The notes beneath the pieces are model-generated. The model saw only the letters and a list, made by a program, of their open reading frames with translations, had not been told where the DNA came from and searched no databases. Of a DNA stretch of 64,000 nt, positions 51,371 through 63,456 are shown piece after piece; the stretch's first letter is position 1; the number at the start of each line of letters is the position of its first letter. Made by a program: the position numbers and the translations under genes. The stretch lies in contig JADHYX010000017.1 in assembly GCA_027604685.1 (NCBI GenBank), positions 1 through 64,000 of the forward strand, read 5' to 3'. The DNA is from Lobulomyces angularis. Taxonomy: Eukaryota > Chytridiomycota > Chytridiomycetes > Lobulomycetales > Lobulomycetaceae.

Positions 51371-53811
51371 CTAGTCTGCTTTCCTGTGACTTCCATTAAT
51401 TAATTCATTAAAACTAAATTCTTCCAATTGTGGTAACGTGGGGTACTAAAAAAAAAGATGAAACACTTAATATTAAAACATGTATTTATAAATACTTGTA
51501 ATTTCACAATTTTCTCAATAGGTTCTCCTTTGATTAAACTTTTTAAAATTTTCCCAGAAATGTAGTAATCACGCATTCTAAGTTCAAATACATTATTTCA
51601 CTACATTTTTAATTTGCTTTACCTAGAAATCAGAAATAAGTACTGATAAAATATTTTATTAAACGTAATCGGAACGTTTAAAACATGAAAATATTTAATG
51701 GAAACATTGTTTGAAACATTTTCCTTGTGTAGAAAAGTGAAATTAAAGTCATTGTTTAAAGTTGTCATTGGAAAACAAGGTTTCAATTCAGTAGCTATAT
51801 CAATCTTTTCAAATGCAATTCCACCTAAAAATGTGAGATATTTAGTGTCAACATCACTTTTTTTTACCTGGTACTCTAAATGGATCTTTTATCCTCAACA
51901 TTAAAGCAAAAAGTGGAAAGTGATTAATAAACTGGAGAATTGCTTCCAATATAGCTTGAACACAAATAACAACTACCCGACACTGCAAACCAATAAAAGG
52001 TCAATGAGTGAAAACAAATTAGATACCAGTGAAAATAGCAGGTAAAAAACCAAAATTGTAGGGAATAAAAAGATCAAAACACTAAACAAAATTGTCCCCA
52101 GTAAAAGTTGATCCAACGTGTATTCAGCATTGTCAATTCTGTTTCTTAAAACATTGAACTTTTTCCCTTTTTATGGTTAGTTTCATACATAAAGCATCAT
52201 ACCGCGAAAGAGAGTAAATAAAGAAACAATCCCATGCACTTGCCATGAGTAAAGTCTTCTTACAAACTAGTTTCAAAATATCAGGTGAAAAACTTTGAAA
52301 CATTGTACTTACTACATAAAAGAGATGCAAATATAATGTAGAAAAGTTTAATAAATCACTGAAAAGTGAAAATACAAAGCTAGCACCAAAAAACGTCCCA
52401 AATAATCCGATTGCTTTAAAGAGGGTTGGTAAATATTTAAGAAATTCTTTGATGTTCTCTAACAATAATTAGTACTCATTGTATATTTACATACCATCCC
52501 AAAATTTTATTAGAAAAAAAAATATTTCACCTAAAAAATTAACAAATTCGCTGTTTAGTTTTAATCCGACGGGGTAACGAGAGATCCAAATTATAGTATT
52601 TCTTAGATAATTAATAATGCATTCATTAAATAAGGAAGAGTACAAGTTAGATAAATTATCAGCATTTGTATATACAGAAGCCCCTACGGTATTAATCATT
52701 ATTCAGGATCATTAGAAAATAACCCATACCTAAGGCTGCACCTACTATTTTATCATTAAGGATCAGCCAGACAGTATTGTAAAGACTATAGCAAAAAAAA
52801 AAAAACCTTTAATGCGTTAATTGTAATCCAATACCCTATGTATCTCGACTGAAGTAATTGAATAGAATCTACATTCATAAACACTTCGTTTTCATTATCA
52901 TCTTTAACTGTCGCCAAGATTATTTTCTTAAACTGAGTTGGCCAATACAAAAATTGCTGAAGTCTTAAATCCAATTGTTCGACTAAATTAATATAAATTA
53001 AAACTTTAAAAAAAGATTTAGAAAAATTATAATATATTCAACCGGTATACGAAATGCTCTTCAAAGTTAATTTGTTGTGTGTTATAAAATTCAGATTAAA
53101 GAGAAGAATAAAGAACATAATAAATTTTTTAAAAAAAAGTTCATTGAGAAAGCTAAGAACGTTGATTAAACATAATTTTAATTTAACCCAGTTAATCACA
53201 TAATTTTCTTGGTTTAAATTAGAATTTTTCTCTTTCTTTAACAATTTATAGGTTGAATTTATCTAAAACATAAAAACATTTAAAAATTTTTTTGAATTTG
53301 AAAGATGTCATACAATTTTAATTATCTTTGTAAGATTAACCTCAACAAAGTGTCTCAGAGTAGTGTTATTTTTGATGCAAACTTTTTTTTCAACGAGGGG
53401 ATTGAAATTTAAAGAGTTTAAGTTATAAGCTTGCAAGTAATCAGTGTTTGGTATATTGTAGTAAAAAATTGTAAAATTGCATTGGTAAAAAGTTGTTTTA
53501 CAACAAAATGCAAATGGTGCTATAAAATTTTTGGTTTGCTGTTTATGTTTATAAAATAAAAATATATTTTCAAATGTATTTAATTTAGAAATCAAAGGAA
53601 GGGTTGAATTTAAATAGGTAAAGTCCAAGAATAACAAAATTAAAGTGCCTAAGTTTTCAGAAATAATAATGTCTTCAATAATTTCCAATTTAGTTGCTTT
53701 GTATATAATAAAAGTTTCTTCATTTTCTTCATTTAATGATTCAAATCGCAAGTTGTATAATCTTTCCTCTTCTACTTTGTTTAAGTTCAAAGGAAAATAA
53801 AATTTAAACAT
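51371..53811 (-). CDS. GPI1: PIG-Q/GPI1, GPI-N-acetylglucosaminyltransferase subunit
   Basis: Subunit of the ER complex that transfers GlcNAc to phosphatidylinositol, the first step of GPI-anchor synthesis. The start at 53811 opens MFKFYFPLNLNKVEEERLYN; the N-terminal part is poorly conserved and Asn/Phe-rich. The C-terminal region carries the family blocks. These are YPVGLKLNSEFVNFLGE, the multi-TM segment SDLLNFSTLYLHLFYVVS, NRIDNAEYTLDQLLLGTILF, and INHFPLFALMLRIKDPFRVPGGI. About ten short exons are separated by 45-60 nt introns; the last exon ends NELINGSHRKAD. Two predicted GPI-anchored proteins in this window (35032 and 58299) are potential products of the pathway. Identity rests on the C-terminal blocks. 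Confidence 0.88.
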
Positions 53812-54722
53812 TAAATTTTTTAAAAAATCCTAAAAATTATTTCAACTCATCGCGCAAACTGGCTTTTGGGTATAACCTTTTTTTGGATACTTCAAAAAGG
53901 GTCTGGCCAATCTTTTACTTTGAAATCTTTTTTGCTATGCTCTTGATCTTCTTTTCACTCGCTTTTTTTGCTAGCTCAAAGTAAAGTTTTTTAAAAATAG
54001 GTCTAAAAATTCTTCTATAAAATCTACCTCTCCTCAGATGTCTCAAGTTAAAAAAAAAAAAATAAAATTAAAAATAAAATTAAAAATAAAATTAAAATTA
54101 TATATCATCGTTTTTTTTTTTTTTTTTTTAAAGAAAATATTATTGATTAAAATAAAAAATTTTTTTTTTGATTGTTTAATTTTTAAAAAATTTCAAATTT
54201 TTCTTCTTGTTGTTTTCTGGTTAATTTTTTTGGTTTGTCGCTACTGACTTTTAATTTTTTACTCCATCCATTATTGGTCCTTCCCCTTCGTCAACATGAA
54301 TGAGACTTCCAGTGCTTGAAACTGAACTTGCGTTACTTTCTGTTGAAAAAGTTTCTTTCCATGTCGCTTCCTCCCAAAAGTTCTTTTTTTTAACAGTAGC
54401 CCATTTGGTATCTCATCCTTGTCTTCCTCTACCCTTGGCAAGACAACACTGTCTACATTTTGATTGGAATCACATAGGTAGAGTATGAGTATTTTCATAT
54501 TATTATGAAAATAAGTTGAAAAATCGGCCTTTTAAGAAGGACTTTAAGAAGACTAATCTAAGGAATTTAAGTATGGAATTTATAGAATTACACGTATAAA
54601 GTTAACACCATATCTCCACCTCGAATACTTGCAGTTTTATAAAGAAAGCATTATACCAGTATTTTTAAACTCCTTGGTTTATGTCAAAGCGGAGTTTAAA
54701 TATTCTTTCAATTCAACACTAA
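53812..54722. other. intergenic with one doubtful frame
   Basis: Between PIG-Q (-) and the AK8 gene (+). On the minus strand a segment near 54250-54400 reads WATVKKKNFWEEATWKETFS, then a Ser-rich stretch ending PIMDGVKN and a stop. It has a plausible residue composition, but no clear start or intron. A neighbouring minus frame at 54271-54498 is the other option. Neither is called. Confidence 0.4.
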
Positions 54723-56754
54723 ATGAAAAAAGATACAACACCACCACTCACAAGCAAACCTAAGGTTTTTTAAATTAAAAAATTGACTAATTATAAAATC
54801 TTTTAATTTAGAAAAATAATGCTGCGTACGCTGACAGAAATAACTTATTTCAAATATGTCATGAAATGCTCTCTGCTGTTTTGATAAGTAAACCAGACGA
54901 CGTTATAACATTTTTTATTGAGCATCTCAAAACTGCTAAAGGTAATTTTACTAAAAAGGTTTTTTGCATTAACCACTTATCAACAGTTCCAGCGTTTTCA
55001 ATATTAGGACCACCTGCGAGCAATCTAAAATACCTAGCAGAAAAAGTTGCTAAAGCTCATGATGCAATATATATATCTGCAACAGAATTATTAATAAATG
55101 CCATTTCAAGAGGTTATTAATCTTATCTCTGCACTATTATCATTTAATTTCTATTTTATTTTTAAATAGGTAACTCTTATGGAACACAGGCAAAACCTTT
55201 TGTTGAAAGAAGGTAATTTTTATTTCGAAGTTCATAAAAAAAATGATTTGATTTACTTTTAATAATAATTTATATAGGCAGCTAGTACCTGACGCAATAA
55301 TGACAGCAATTGTTTTAGCGAGGCTAAAAGATCCTGATGTTCAATCAAATGGTTTCGTATTACAAGGCTATCCTCGGACGAGAGAGCAGGCTTGTTCTTT
55401 GCAAAGGGCGGGAATTATTTTAAGTCATGTTGGTAAATTGAAAAGTTCGAGTGTTATTAACATTATATAGTTGTCATTGATATTCCCGATGATTTAGTAG
55501 TGGAAAGAGCATCAGGACTACGACTTGATCCTCAAAATAATAAAACTTATCATTTGAAATATGATCCTCCTCCAAAAACACCAAATACAGGGCAGAGATT
55601 GATTCAGCGTGCATCTGATACAGAAGATTCTGTTAGGTCAAGGCTAAAACTATACAGAAGAAATATAACTTTAGTGTCTAACTGCTATAAAGACAATTTA
55701 AGAAAGTTTACTTATGAAAATGGCTATTTTAAGCAAGAGGATTTAGTTTTAAAAGAACTTTTAAAGGTTTTTGGGCAGGGATTAAACAAAATCGATTATG
55801 TTCCTAGAGAATTTAAAATTTTGGTTCAGGGATTACCAGGTAGTGGAAAAAGTTTTGTTTGCGAAAAACTGCATGAGAAGTATGGTATTATTCATGGTAA
55901 TTACTGTATAAAGCATTGGCTTTGAAAATAACATTTTTTTACTAGTTTCTCCGAAACTTGTTGTTTTGGAAGAACTTTCTTCAAATTCCAAAAACGAATT
56001 TCCTGACAATCAGAAAAATAATAACAGATTCGAAGACGGTTTGTACACCACAAGTTCTAAAATGACTAAAATTCCATTTTTTAGTTCCAAAAGATGTAGT
56101 TCTTAAGCTAATTGTCCAAAAGCTGAAGTCTAAACAGTGCACGGAAAAAGGGTGGGTTTTAGAAAATTTTCCTAATTCGTTTTCAGAAGCTGAAGCATTA
56201 AAAAAAGAGGGAATTTTACCAAACAGGTTAAAAAATACCTAATTTAGATTTTCTTGCTGATGCAAAAAAAAAAAATAGATTTTTCTGGTTGGAAGTTGAT
56301 AAGGAAACTTGTCTAAAACGGTTAACTAATAGATTTTATGATGCTACAAATGGAAAAGTTTTTCACACAGTTACAAATTTAAATTTGCAAATTGAGCAAC
56401 TACCCACTTTGCCAAATCAAAATTTAATAAAAAACCCCCAAGATAGTGAATTAAAAGTAAAAAAGCGACTAGAAGAAAGTGAATTCTTGAAGGAGGAATT
56501 GTTAAAGAGTTTTGGATATAAAATGGATGAAAAATCAAAAGGAATAATGCAAGAGATTAATGCAGTTGGTCTAAGCGTTGAAAGTTTTAAAGAAAGCATT
56601 GATAAAGATGGCTTTTATGATGAAGAATTCATTGAAAGGTCAAAAGGTATTATTATTAAAGACAATTGAATTCACTTTTTTTGCAGAAAAAACATTTGAA
56701 TTTTTAGAAGGGAATTTGCTAAGACCAATTCCGGTTGTTTCCAGAATCGCTTAG
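54723..56754 (+). CDS. AK8: adenylate kinase 8 homologue
   Basis: Ciliary nucleotide kinase with two adenylate-kinase-like domains; AK8 is found in axonemes of flagellated eukaryotes and may supply or buffer ATP for the arms. About eight exons encode roughly 560 residues. Domain 1 opens FSILGPPASNLKYLAEKVAK, where the P-loop GxxGxGK is lost. It is followed by VLQGYPRTREQACSL, VVVIDIPDDLVVERASGLRLDPQ and the Y.L.Y.PPP.. block. Domain 2 has a normal P-loop, ILVQGLPGSGKSFVCEKL. It continues with VPKDVVLKLIVQKL, GWVLENFPNSFSEAEAL and WLEVDKETCLKRLTNR. The N-terminal LFQICHEMLSAVLISKPDDVITFFIEHL is the dimerisation-like segment typical of AK8. The gene ends in PIPVVSRIA, like the family's PLP tail. 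Domain 1 is probably catalytically dead. Confidence 0.87.
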
Positions 56755-56955
56755 TACAAAATGAATTTAAGTACTTCCAAATGATCAGATAAATATTAAA
56801 AAAAAGTATCTGTTGTTTCATATTGCAAAATTGGAAAATTTATTTTTGAAAATATACATATTTAGAAACTAATTGAGTACACAACCTTGAAAATATTAAA
56901 ACTTTATTACATATATGGCGCAATATAATGTGATCGATAGACAAAACCTTAAGAT

Positions 56956-58168
56956 TCAAACTTTATCATTTTCTATCTTATCTAAACCGTCTCCAGCAGA
57001 AAGAAATTGTTCTGGAATTTCTTCCTTTACAGTATTCGCGAATTTTACATTTTCACCCCCATCAACTTTACCTTGACCTTGGTAATTTGGTAAATCTTCT
57101 TCGGAAATAACAAAAGAATTTCGTTCCAAATATCTTCCTTCATCCTGTAAATTAAACAAGGTTTCATCATTGGGATTTTCGTCAGAAAAATTTTCTTCTA
57201 TTATATGATAATATTCTTTTTTGATTCGGCGGTAATATCTACCCAAAAAAGCTATCACTACTAATACTTGAAGAATTCCACCTATAAAAAAAATTTTAAT
57301 TTAACTAGCCAAATTTTAACCAAGTTGCAATACCAAAAAACTGGATCCATGATATACGACCTTGAAAAAAATATCGAAACAACCAATTTATTACATATAA
57401 TCCCCTATGATTCAATAAATTTCGATACATTACTTTTAACATACTTGTAAATTCCAAGAGCTGCAATGTACTTTACAATAAGAATGTTTTCATCCTTGAT
57501 CGCGTCGGTTTCTTAATAAATAAAAAATGGCATTTGATATAATTCACTTTAAAAGTTGATGTACTGTAGTTACCTAATTGAATTAATTTCTTTTTTGCTA
57601 CTAGTAAAGACATCTGTGGTATAATTGCAACACTCTCCAGAATTACTGAAAATGACCACATAATCTTGTACAAATATTAGTAAGCATAAGAAATAACATA
57701 TATATACTTCCAAAAGAGAAAACTGAGTGTGAAAAATTAATGCAAACATTACGCAAGGAAAAATCAATAACAACAAGTTAAAATTGTCCAGCTGTTTATC
57801 GAATGTAGCATAATACTTAATTCTAATCAAATATAGTATATAAATACTAGAAACCGTATAAAATATTTTCATTGCGATGTTGTAATATGATACAAAGTAG
57901 AAAAATAGGTCAAGATATCTACAAAAAAAAACCTAAAAGATTATGTGTCACTCTTCAGGATGTATTTACCAGTGTATACAAAATTTGAGTTTTTAGTGAA
58001 ATTGCTTTAACTCCTTGCACTCTATGTATATACTATAATGAAAAAAAAAAAGGTAAAGTAGAAAGAACACTTGAATTAACAACACATATTTGCAGTTTAC
58101 TTTACCACAATAATTAAAATTCTAGTGAGTAGATTAAGTAGATCAGCAAAAAATCTAAAGATGTTCAT
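56956..58168 (-). CDS. ERD2: KDEL/HDEL receptor ERD2 with long C-terminal tail
   Basis: Seven-TM Golgi-to-ER retrieval receptor for ER-resident proteins. The start MNIFRFFADLLNLLTRIL matches the family opening MNIF. Further exons give VQGVKAISLKTQILYTLVFFCRYLDLFFYF, where the acceptor at 57944 restores the conserved RYLDLF. They continue LLEIMWSFSVILESVAIIPQ, YKGLYVINWLFRYFFQGR and GGILQVLVVIAFLGRYYRR. Introns fall at about 58100, 57950, 57690, 57550, 57430 and 57310. Canonical receptors end within about ten residues of the last helix. Here an acidic, Asn/Glu/Asp-rich tail of about 80 residues follows (KKEYYHIIEENFSDEN ... GLDKIENDKV). The tail could carry new sorting or kinase sites. I see no membrane segment in it. 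Confidence 0.92.
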
Positions 58169-58298
58169 TTTCAATTCTTATTCTGTCCAACAATTGTAAT
58201 CCACTTAGCTCACTTTTTATCGTTTTATTTCCTTTTTGTTACACAGAAACAATTTAACTTTCCATTTCCTCATTTAAGACATTTCCTTTTTTTATTTA

Positions 58299-59206
58299 AT
58301 GAATTTTATTTTTAATTTATTGTATTTTCTAATATTATTATTTCAGATAATTACTTCAACTGTGTTAATAACTCCTCATTTCATTGGTACGGGACCACAG
58401 CAAGCGGTGCTAAGGGTTGGTATGATGATAAAGCATTAAACTACTCAATATTGTTTTAGCTTATGGTGGCTGCCACGCTCAAAATACTGTGGGATTAAAA
58501 CTTACAGTTCCCGCAGGTAATGTTACTCTGAAATTATTCTTTATGCAACTTTCAATTTAAAGGAATAGGAAACATAGCATTTAGCAAACAACTTGACTGG
58601 GTTATCAGTAAAAGTAATTCAGCTATGAAGAAGCGGCAAGTTGAAATTGATAGTACTACAACGAAATTTGCATCATTCAATAAAACCTCATCTTTTACAA
58701 AGGAAACTAAAGCTGCAACAATTACCTCATCCACTTTAAATCCTACGACGCCAATCACTTCAGAACTGGTTAGAGTTACAACTATTAATGGCCCTAGGAT
58801 ACCAGTGAATGTAAGCACTATAACGCTACCGTAAGATTACACTATTTTAACAATTGCATAACGTTTATATTGCGCAAATGGTAGTGTACCCGAAAATGTT
58901 CCTCAAAATACCATAATTTTTACTGGAGGAAATATTGATCCAAACAGTTATAAAGACTTTCCTTTTTCAATTACCGTTCCTCTTGGAACCAAAGCTAACA
59001 CTATTTATTATTTTCCTGTGGAACAGATTTGTTTAAACGAAACGTTAAGTTTTAGTGATATTAATCCAACCCCTCAAAACAAGGAAAAATTTGATAGTCC
59101 CTTTATAATTATAAATTCAAAAGTTAATAACGCGGTTGCTACATATAACAATGGAATGTTTTTTCTAAGTTCAGTTATTTTCTTACTTTTAATTTATGTA
59201 CTTTGA
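58299..59206 (+). CDS. DUF1775/YcnI-like secreted, GPI-anchored protein
   Basis: The start at 58299 opens a hydrophobic signal peptide (MNFIFNLLYFLILLFQ). Mature residues then read ITPHFIGTG, LRVAYGGCHAQNTVGLKLTVPAGI and FPFSITVPLGTKANTIYYFPVEQICL. The pairing of a 'GC..' motif with a later 'FPV.Q.C' block fits the DUF1775 (YcnI) domain found in bacteria and some fungi, which has been linked to copper handling. The N-terminal His-led copper site of bacterial YcnI is not evident. A Thr/Ser-rich insert sits between the two halves, and the C-terminus is a hydrophobic GPI-type signal (FFLSSVIFLLLIYVL). Four exons; the last uses an acceptor at about 58892 to give a CCT codon. Family call is tentative because it rests on two short blocks. 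About 260 residues. Confidence 0.62.
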
Positions 59207-59583
59207 AACTTTCTTGTTTGTTGTTGAGAAACATTTTGCTGTTGGTTGTTAAACTTTCACTTTTTTTCTAACCTTTTCTATAACGTATTGCTTAATTTAA
59301 ATAGAATATAAAAAATATCTGTTTTTTAACATCTCTCCTTTATAAGTACTGTATGTAGTTCTGTTTGTTTACTCACTAGTTTCCAATGGGGAAACTATTT
59401 TTCAATACTGGAAAAATAATGTATTTTTTTTCAATGAAATTATAGAAAATTAATATATATTTTTTCAATTAAATAGAAAAATAAACTTAATTTGCTTAAA
59501 TAAAAGAGATATTTCTAATTTCTCAATATTCAGTAAAATTAAATTGTCAAGTAATTTTATTTTTATTTTTAGATTCAACAATA

Positions 59584-62500
59584 ATGAAGTTAAAACTAAT
59601 TTTTTCACCTAACGCATCAGGGTGCTTCTGTTATAGCCCAAGTCTAAAGGACAACGTTTATTTAAATATTAACAATGTAGTGTTTTCCAAAACTACTATA
59701 CATGCAAGGTGGGTAACCATATTTCTTTTTATTAAAAACTATTTCCCTATCAACAAATAGACTAATAGCCTCAGTCTTACCTTCATTAGAAACGAATTCA
59801 TTATATATAGATTCAAATTTTGCTTTGAAAAACAATTTGGAGCAAAATAAATTCGTAACGGTAACAATTTTAGATCCAAACACAATTAAGAAAGCGACTT
59901 CTGTTAACGTGGAACCTTTAACTGAAGTATTTTTTTTGAAAAGAGTGTATTTTAAAAAAGTAACACTTTTATATATATATATATAGGATGACTGGGAAGT
60001 ATTAAATTTGAATCAGCAAAAACTGGAGGAAGTAATATTAAACCAAGTTACTTTAGTTAGCTTTAACTTAATTATACCTTTAAGAGTTAATCAATCTCTT
60101 ATTTATTTAAAAGTATTGGAATTAAATGCAACAGACAATAGATGCTTATTATTAGGAAATGATACGGAGCTGATAGTCAAACCGAAAGAAAGAAAAAAAA
60201 AGATGAACAACGAAGGAAAGAATTCAATAGATAAGATATTTTTGAATAAATTTCGAGTTTTAAACGTAAAATTGCATTAAAATTGTTTTTATTTATTTTG
60301 AATGTTTTAGCCTCGCATGCCATCAAATATTCTTGATTCCGACGCAGCAATTTGTTATTTAAATAGTAATACCAAAGAGCTTGCGATATTTGATTCAGAA
60401 ATAAAGGCATTTGGAGGTTTGGTTTGTTTAATGGAAGTTGTTGGGATAAGAGGGGAAAGCCTCTTGCATGTAAAAGTTGCTACTTCACCTTTGGTTCCCG
60501 ACGGTCATATCTTTATACCAACTTTTGTCAAGCAGCAATATTCGATAAAAACTTTTTCACAAATAAGGTATTTATAACTTGACTCCTTTATTTTTTTTAT
60601 TTTTCAGATTATTTAAGGTAAATTATCCTCCATTAAAAAATCAGAAAGTGGTAATAAGGAAAGTAATTACCAAAAAATCAAATGATTTAAAATCTATGGA
60701 TGAGGAGGTTAAGGAAAATATGCAAAATCACTCACTGGCCGATAACTTAAAGCAGAAATTTAAATTCTATTTGAAAAAACATTTAATAAATAATAAATTT
60801 TTAATATTTGAGGATAATTTAATGTTCAAATTAAACGACGAAAAGGAAGAGATAGTGATCACTTTAAACTTTTTTGATAAACTAGGTGGTAATTTTAATG
60901 AATTAAAGCAACTTCGTAAACCTGGCTACTTAAAACTTTGTAATTGTGATGGATTTTTCTTGGCAGTTTCTGATGATCCTTTCGAACAACCAGACTACCT
61001 GGAGGAAACGGTGCTACTAGGTTGTGACGAGCCAATTTTAGATGATTTACCGACCTTTGTAGGTAACGAGGAGAAGTTTAAAGCATTTTTTGATTTTAGC
61101 TCAATTTTTTTTGGTTTTGAGTCAATCAAAAAAGCTTTAAATATAAGAAGTTTGTTAATTTTTTTTTTTTTTTTATTACTTACACATCTTTTGTAGGTAG
61201 TAGCAGCTTCGGCATTTTTGGAGGACAAGGTACAGGGAAAACAGTTTTTAGTAAAACAATACTAAAGATAATGATGGAAAACGAAAATTATTTGACATGT
61301 TTGTTAAACTTTGTAGTTATTCTTTAAAAATTTTACATTTGTTAAATAGACCCTTTCATGGTTGATTGTAAACAACTTTCAAAAATTGCAATAAAAAATT
61401 TTCAAGAAATATTTGTAAAGATTTTGGAAAAGACAAGTTCATTTGCACCTGCAATTATTTTTTTTGAAGATTTAGATTATTTACTCTTTAATGAAACAAA
61501 AGAGGTAAGTATATAATTTTTTTTCTTCGCTTGCAACAGCCTTTATTAAATAATTTATTACAAGGGGGCAGATCCATCTTTGAATAATTTTAAAACTTCT
61601 GTTTTTTTAAAATTTTTTAAAACAACTTTGTTAAAAAATATGATGGTTATTTTTTCTGCAAAGGAAAAATCTTCTTTAAATGAAAATTTGTTGAAATCTA
61701 ATTTTGTATCTAGTGCAATAGAATTTAAATTACCTGACCAAAGCACTCGAAAAAAAGTAATAGAACAGTATTTGTAATTATTATTATTAAAAATAAATAA
61801 CTAGATTTTAGAGTCATTCCAACCGCACCTAAGCTTGGACCTTACGTCTTCAAAAACAGATGGATTCACACCACTAGATTTAAAAACCTTAAACCAACGT
61901 GCTATACAGAATCAGTGTATAGAAGACAGAGTGAGGTTGGAGGAAATAGATTATTTACAGGCAATAAAAGGATATTTACCTAGTAGACTGAAAGGAGTGA
62001 AATTTGACAACAAAGACAAACAAAAAATAGAAACTCTAAGTTGGAAGGATGTTGGTGGATTAGAAAATGCGAAGACTATACTGAAAGAAACGCTGGATTT
62101 CCCTACTAAATATAAAGGCATTTTCAGTAAATGTAATCTTCGCCTCAGATCCGGAATTTTGCTGTATGGATATCCTGGATGTGGAAAAACCTTCCTATCC
62201 CAAACCTTGCAACATGAATTTAATTTAAATTTTATAAGTTGTAAAGGACCAGAAATTCTAAATAAATACATTGGCGGCAGTGAAAAGGCTGTTAGAGATT
62301 TATTTGATAGAGCTGCTAGTTCAAAACCTTGTGTTCTCTTTTTTGATGAGTTTGATTCCATTGCTCCAAGACGGTATGCATCATTGGAAAAGTAATAAAA
62401 AAAATATATATTGTTATACAGGGGGCATGATAATACAGGGGTAACTGACAGGGTCGTAAATCAGCTGTTAACTTTAATGGATGGTGCGGAGGGCCTTGAT

Positions 62501-63228
62501 GGAGTTTATGTGTTGGCGGCAACTAGGTATTAAAATATGACTAAATTTTGTTTATTACTTACAGCCGACCTGATATGATTGATCCTGCATTGCTGAGACC
62601 AGGTAGACTAGACAAAACGGTTAAAATTGACCTGCCAGATTTTAAAGACAGACTTAAGGTAATTTATGTAAATTTTTATTTCCAATTTATATTTTCTTAG
62701 ATTATAGAAACAGTAAAAAGCAAAATGAAGTTTGAAGATGCTGTAGATTTTGGAGAATTTGATTTAGATAGGTTTACAGGCGCAGACATTCAAGGTTTGG
62801 TTTATTTTTTCTTAAAGTTGAAGATTCTATTTTTTTTAATTGTAGGATGGCTGTATTCAGCATACTTGCTTTCAGTTCATGAAATATTAGATTTAAAAAA
62901 GGGCCTGTATTCAGGTGGTAACAAGAAGGCAGTAGGTCAGGAGAATTCATATGTTGGTGAAAGAGAAGAGGTGAAAATGATTGGAACAGGGGGCAATGTG
63001 AAAGTTGTAAAAAGACTGTACGAAAACATTGGAAGTGACGGTAAAGATAATGTGCAATCCAACAAAAAAGAGACAATTGTGTTTGTTGGAAAAAGACATT
63101 TAGAAGCAAGCTTAAAGGAGTGCAAACCCTCACTAAGTCAAAAGGAATTTTTAAAGTTTAAAAAATACTTTGACGAATTTGAGGGAGGCAAAATGTTAAA
63201 AGTTGGTTCGAAGTCAACATTAGGATAG
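59584..63228 (+). CDS. PEX1: peroxisome biogenesis factor 1 (PEX1), AAA ATPase
   Basis: Peroxisomal AAA ATPase that, with PEX6, extracts ubiquitinated PEX5 from the membrane during matrix-protein import. About 13 exons and about 1,000 residues. The N-terminal domain begins [12 protein letters not shown] and includes [11 protein letters not shown], as in the PEX1 double-psi barrel. The D1 module has a P-loop [13 protein letters not shown] but a Walker B of FFEDLDYLL (Glu-Asp rather than Asp-Asp or Asp-Glu). D2 is canonical: [32 protein letters not shown] and [18 protein letters not shown]. An intron 61758-61804 joins STRKK to ILESFQ in phase. Two acceptors near 61804-61810 compete; the chosen one keeps the frame. 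The gene extends to 63228 with a C-terminal Lys-rich tail. Confidence 0.94.
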
Positions 63229-63456
63229 CAATTGTTAATTTAAATAAAAGTTAAAATAAAAGATTATTTCTTTATAATAGGTATTGCTAACACTTAACCA
63301 GTAAAATGAGAGCAAAAGACAATCAAGATTGCTAATTCAAAACTAAAATTCGAATTTAAATAGCCCATTGCGATAATATATGAGTTAATAACAATATCTA
63401 ATACTTATTAGAAAAAATAATTGATTTAATTGTTTTCAGGAGACGAAAAACTTAAT
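63229..63456. other. intergenic between convergent genes
   Basis: 3' flanks of PEX1 (+) and the partial gene at the right edge (-). No feature seen. Confidence 0.5.

Noticed and set aside
54038..54247. Lys/Ile/Phe-rich frame
   Set aside because: Homopolymer translation (repeats of KIKLKIKL) with no other support.
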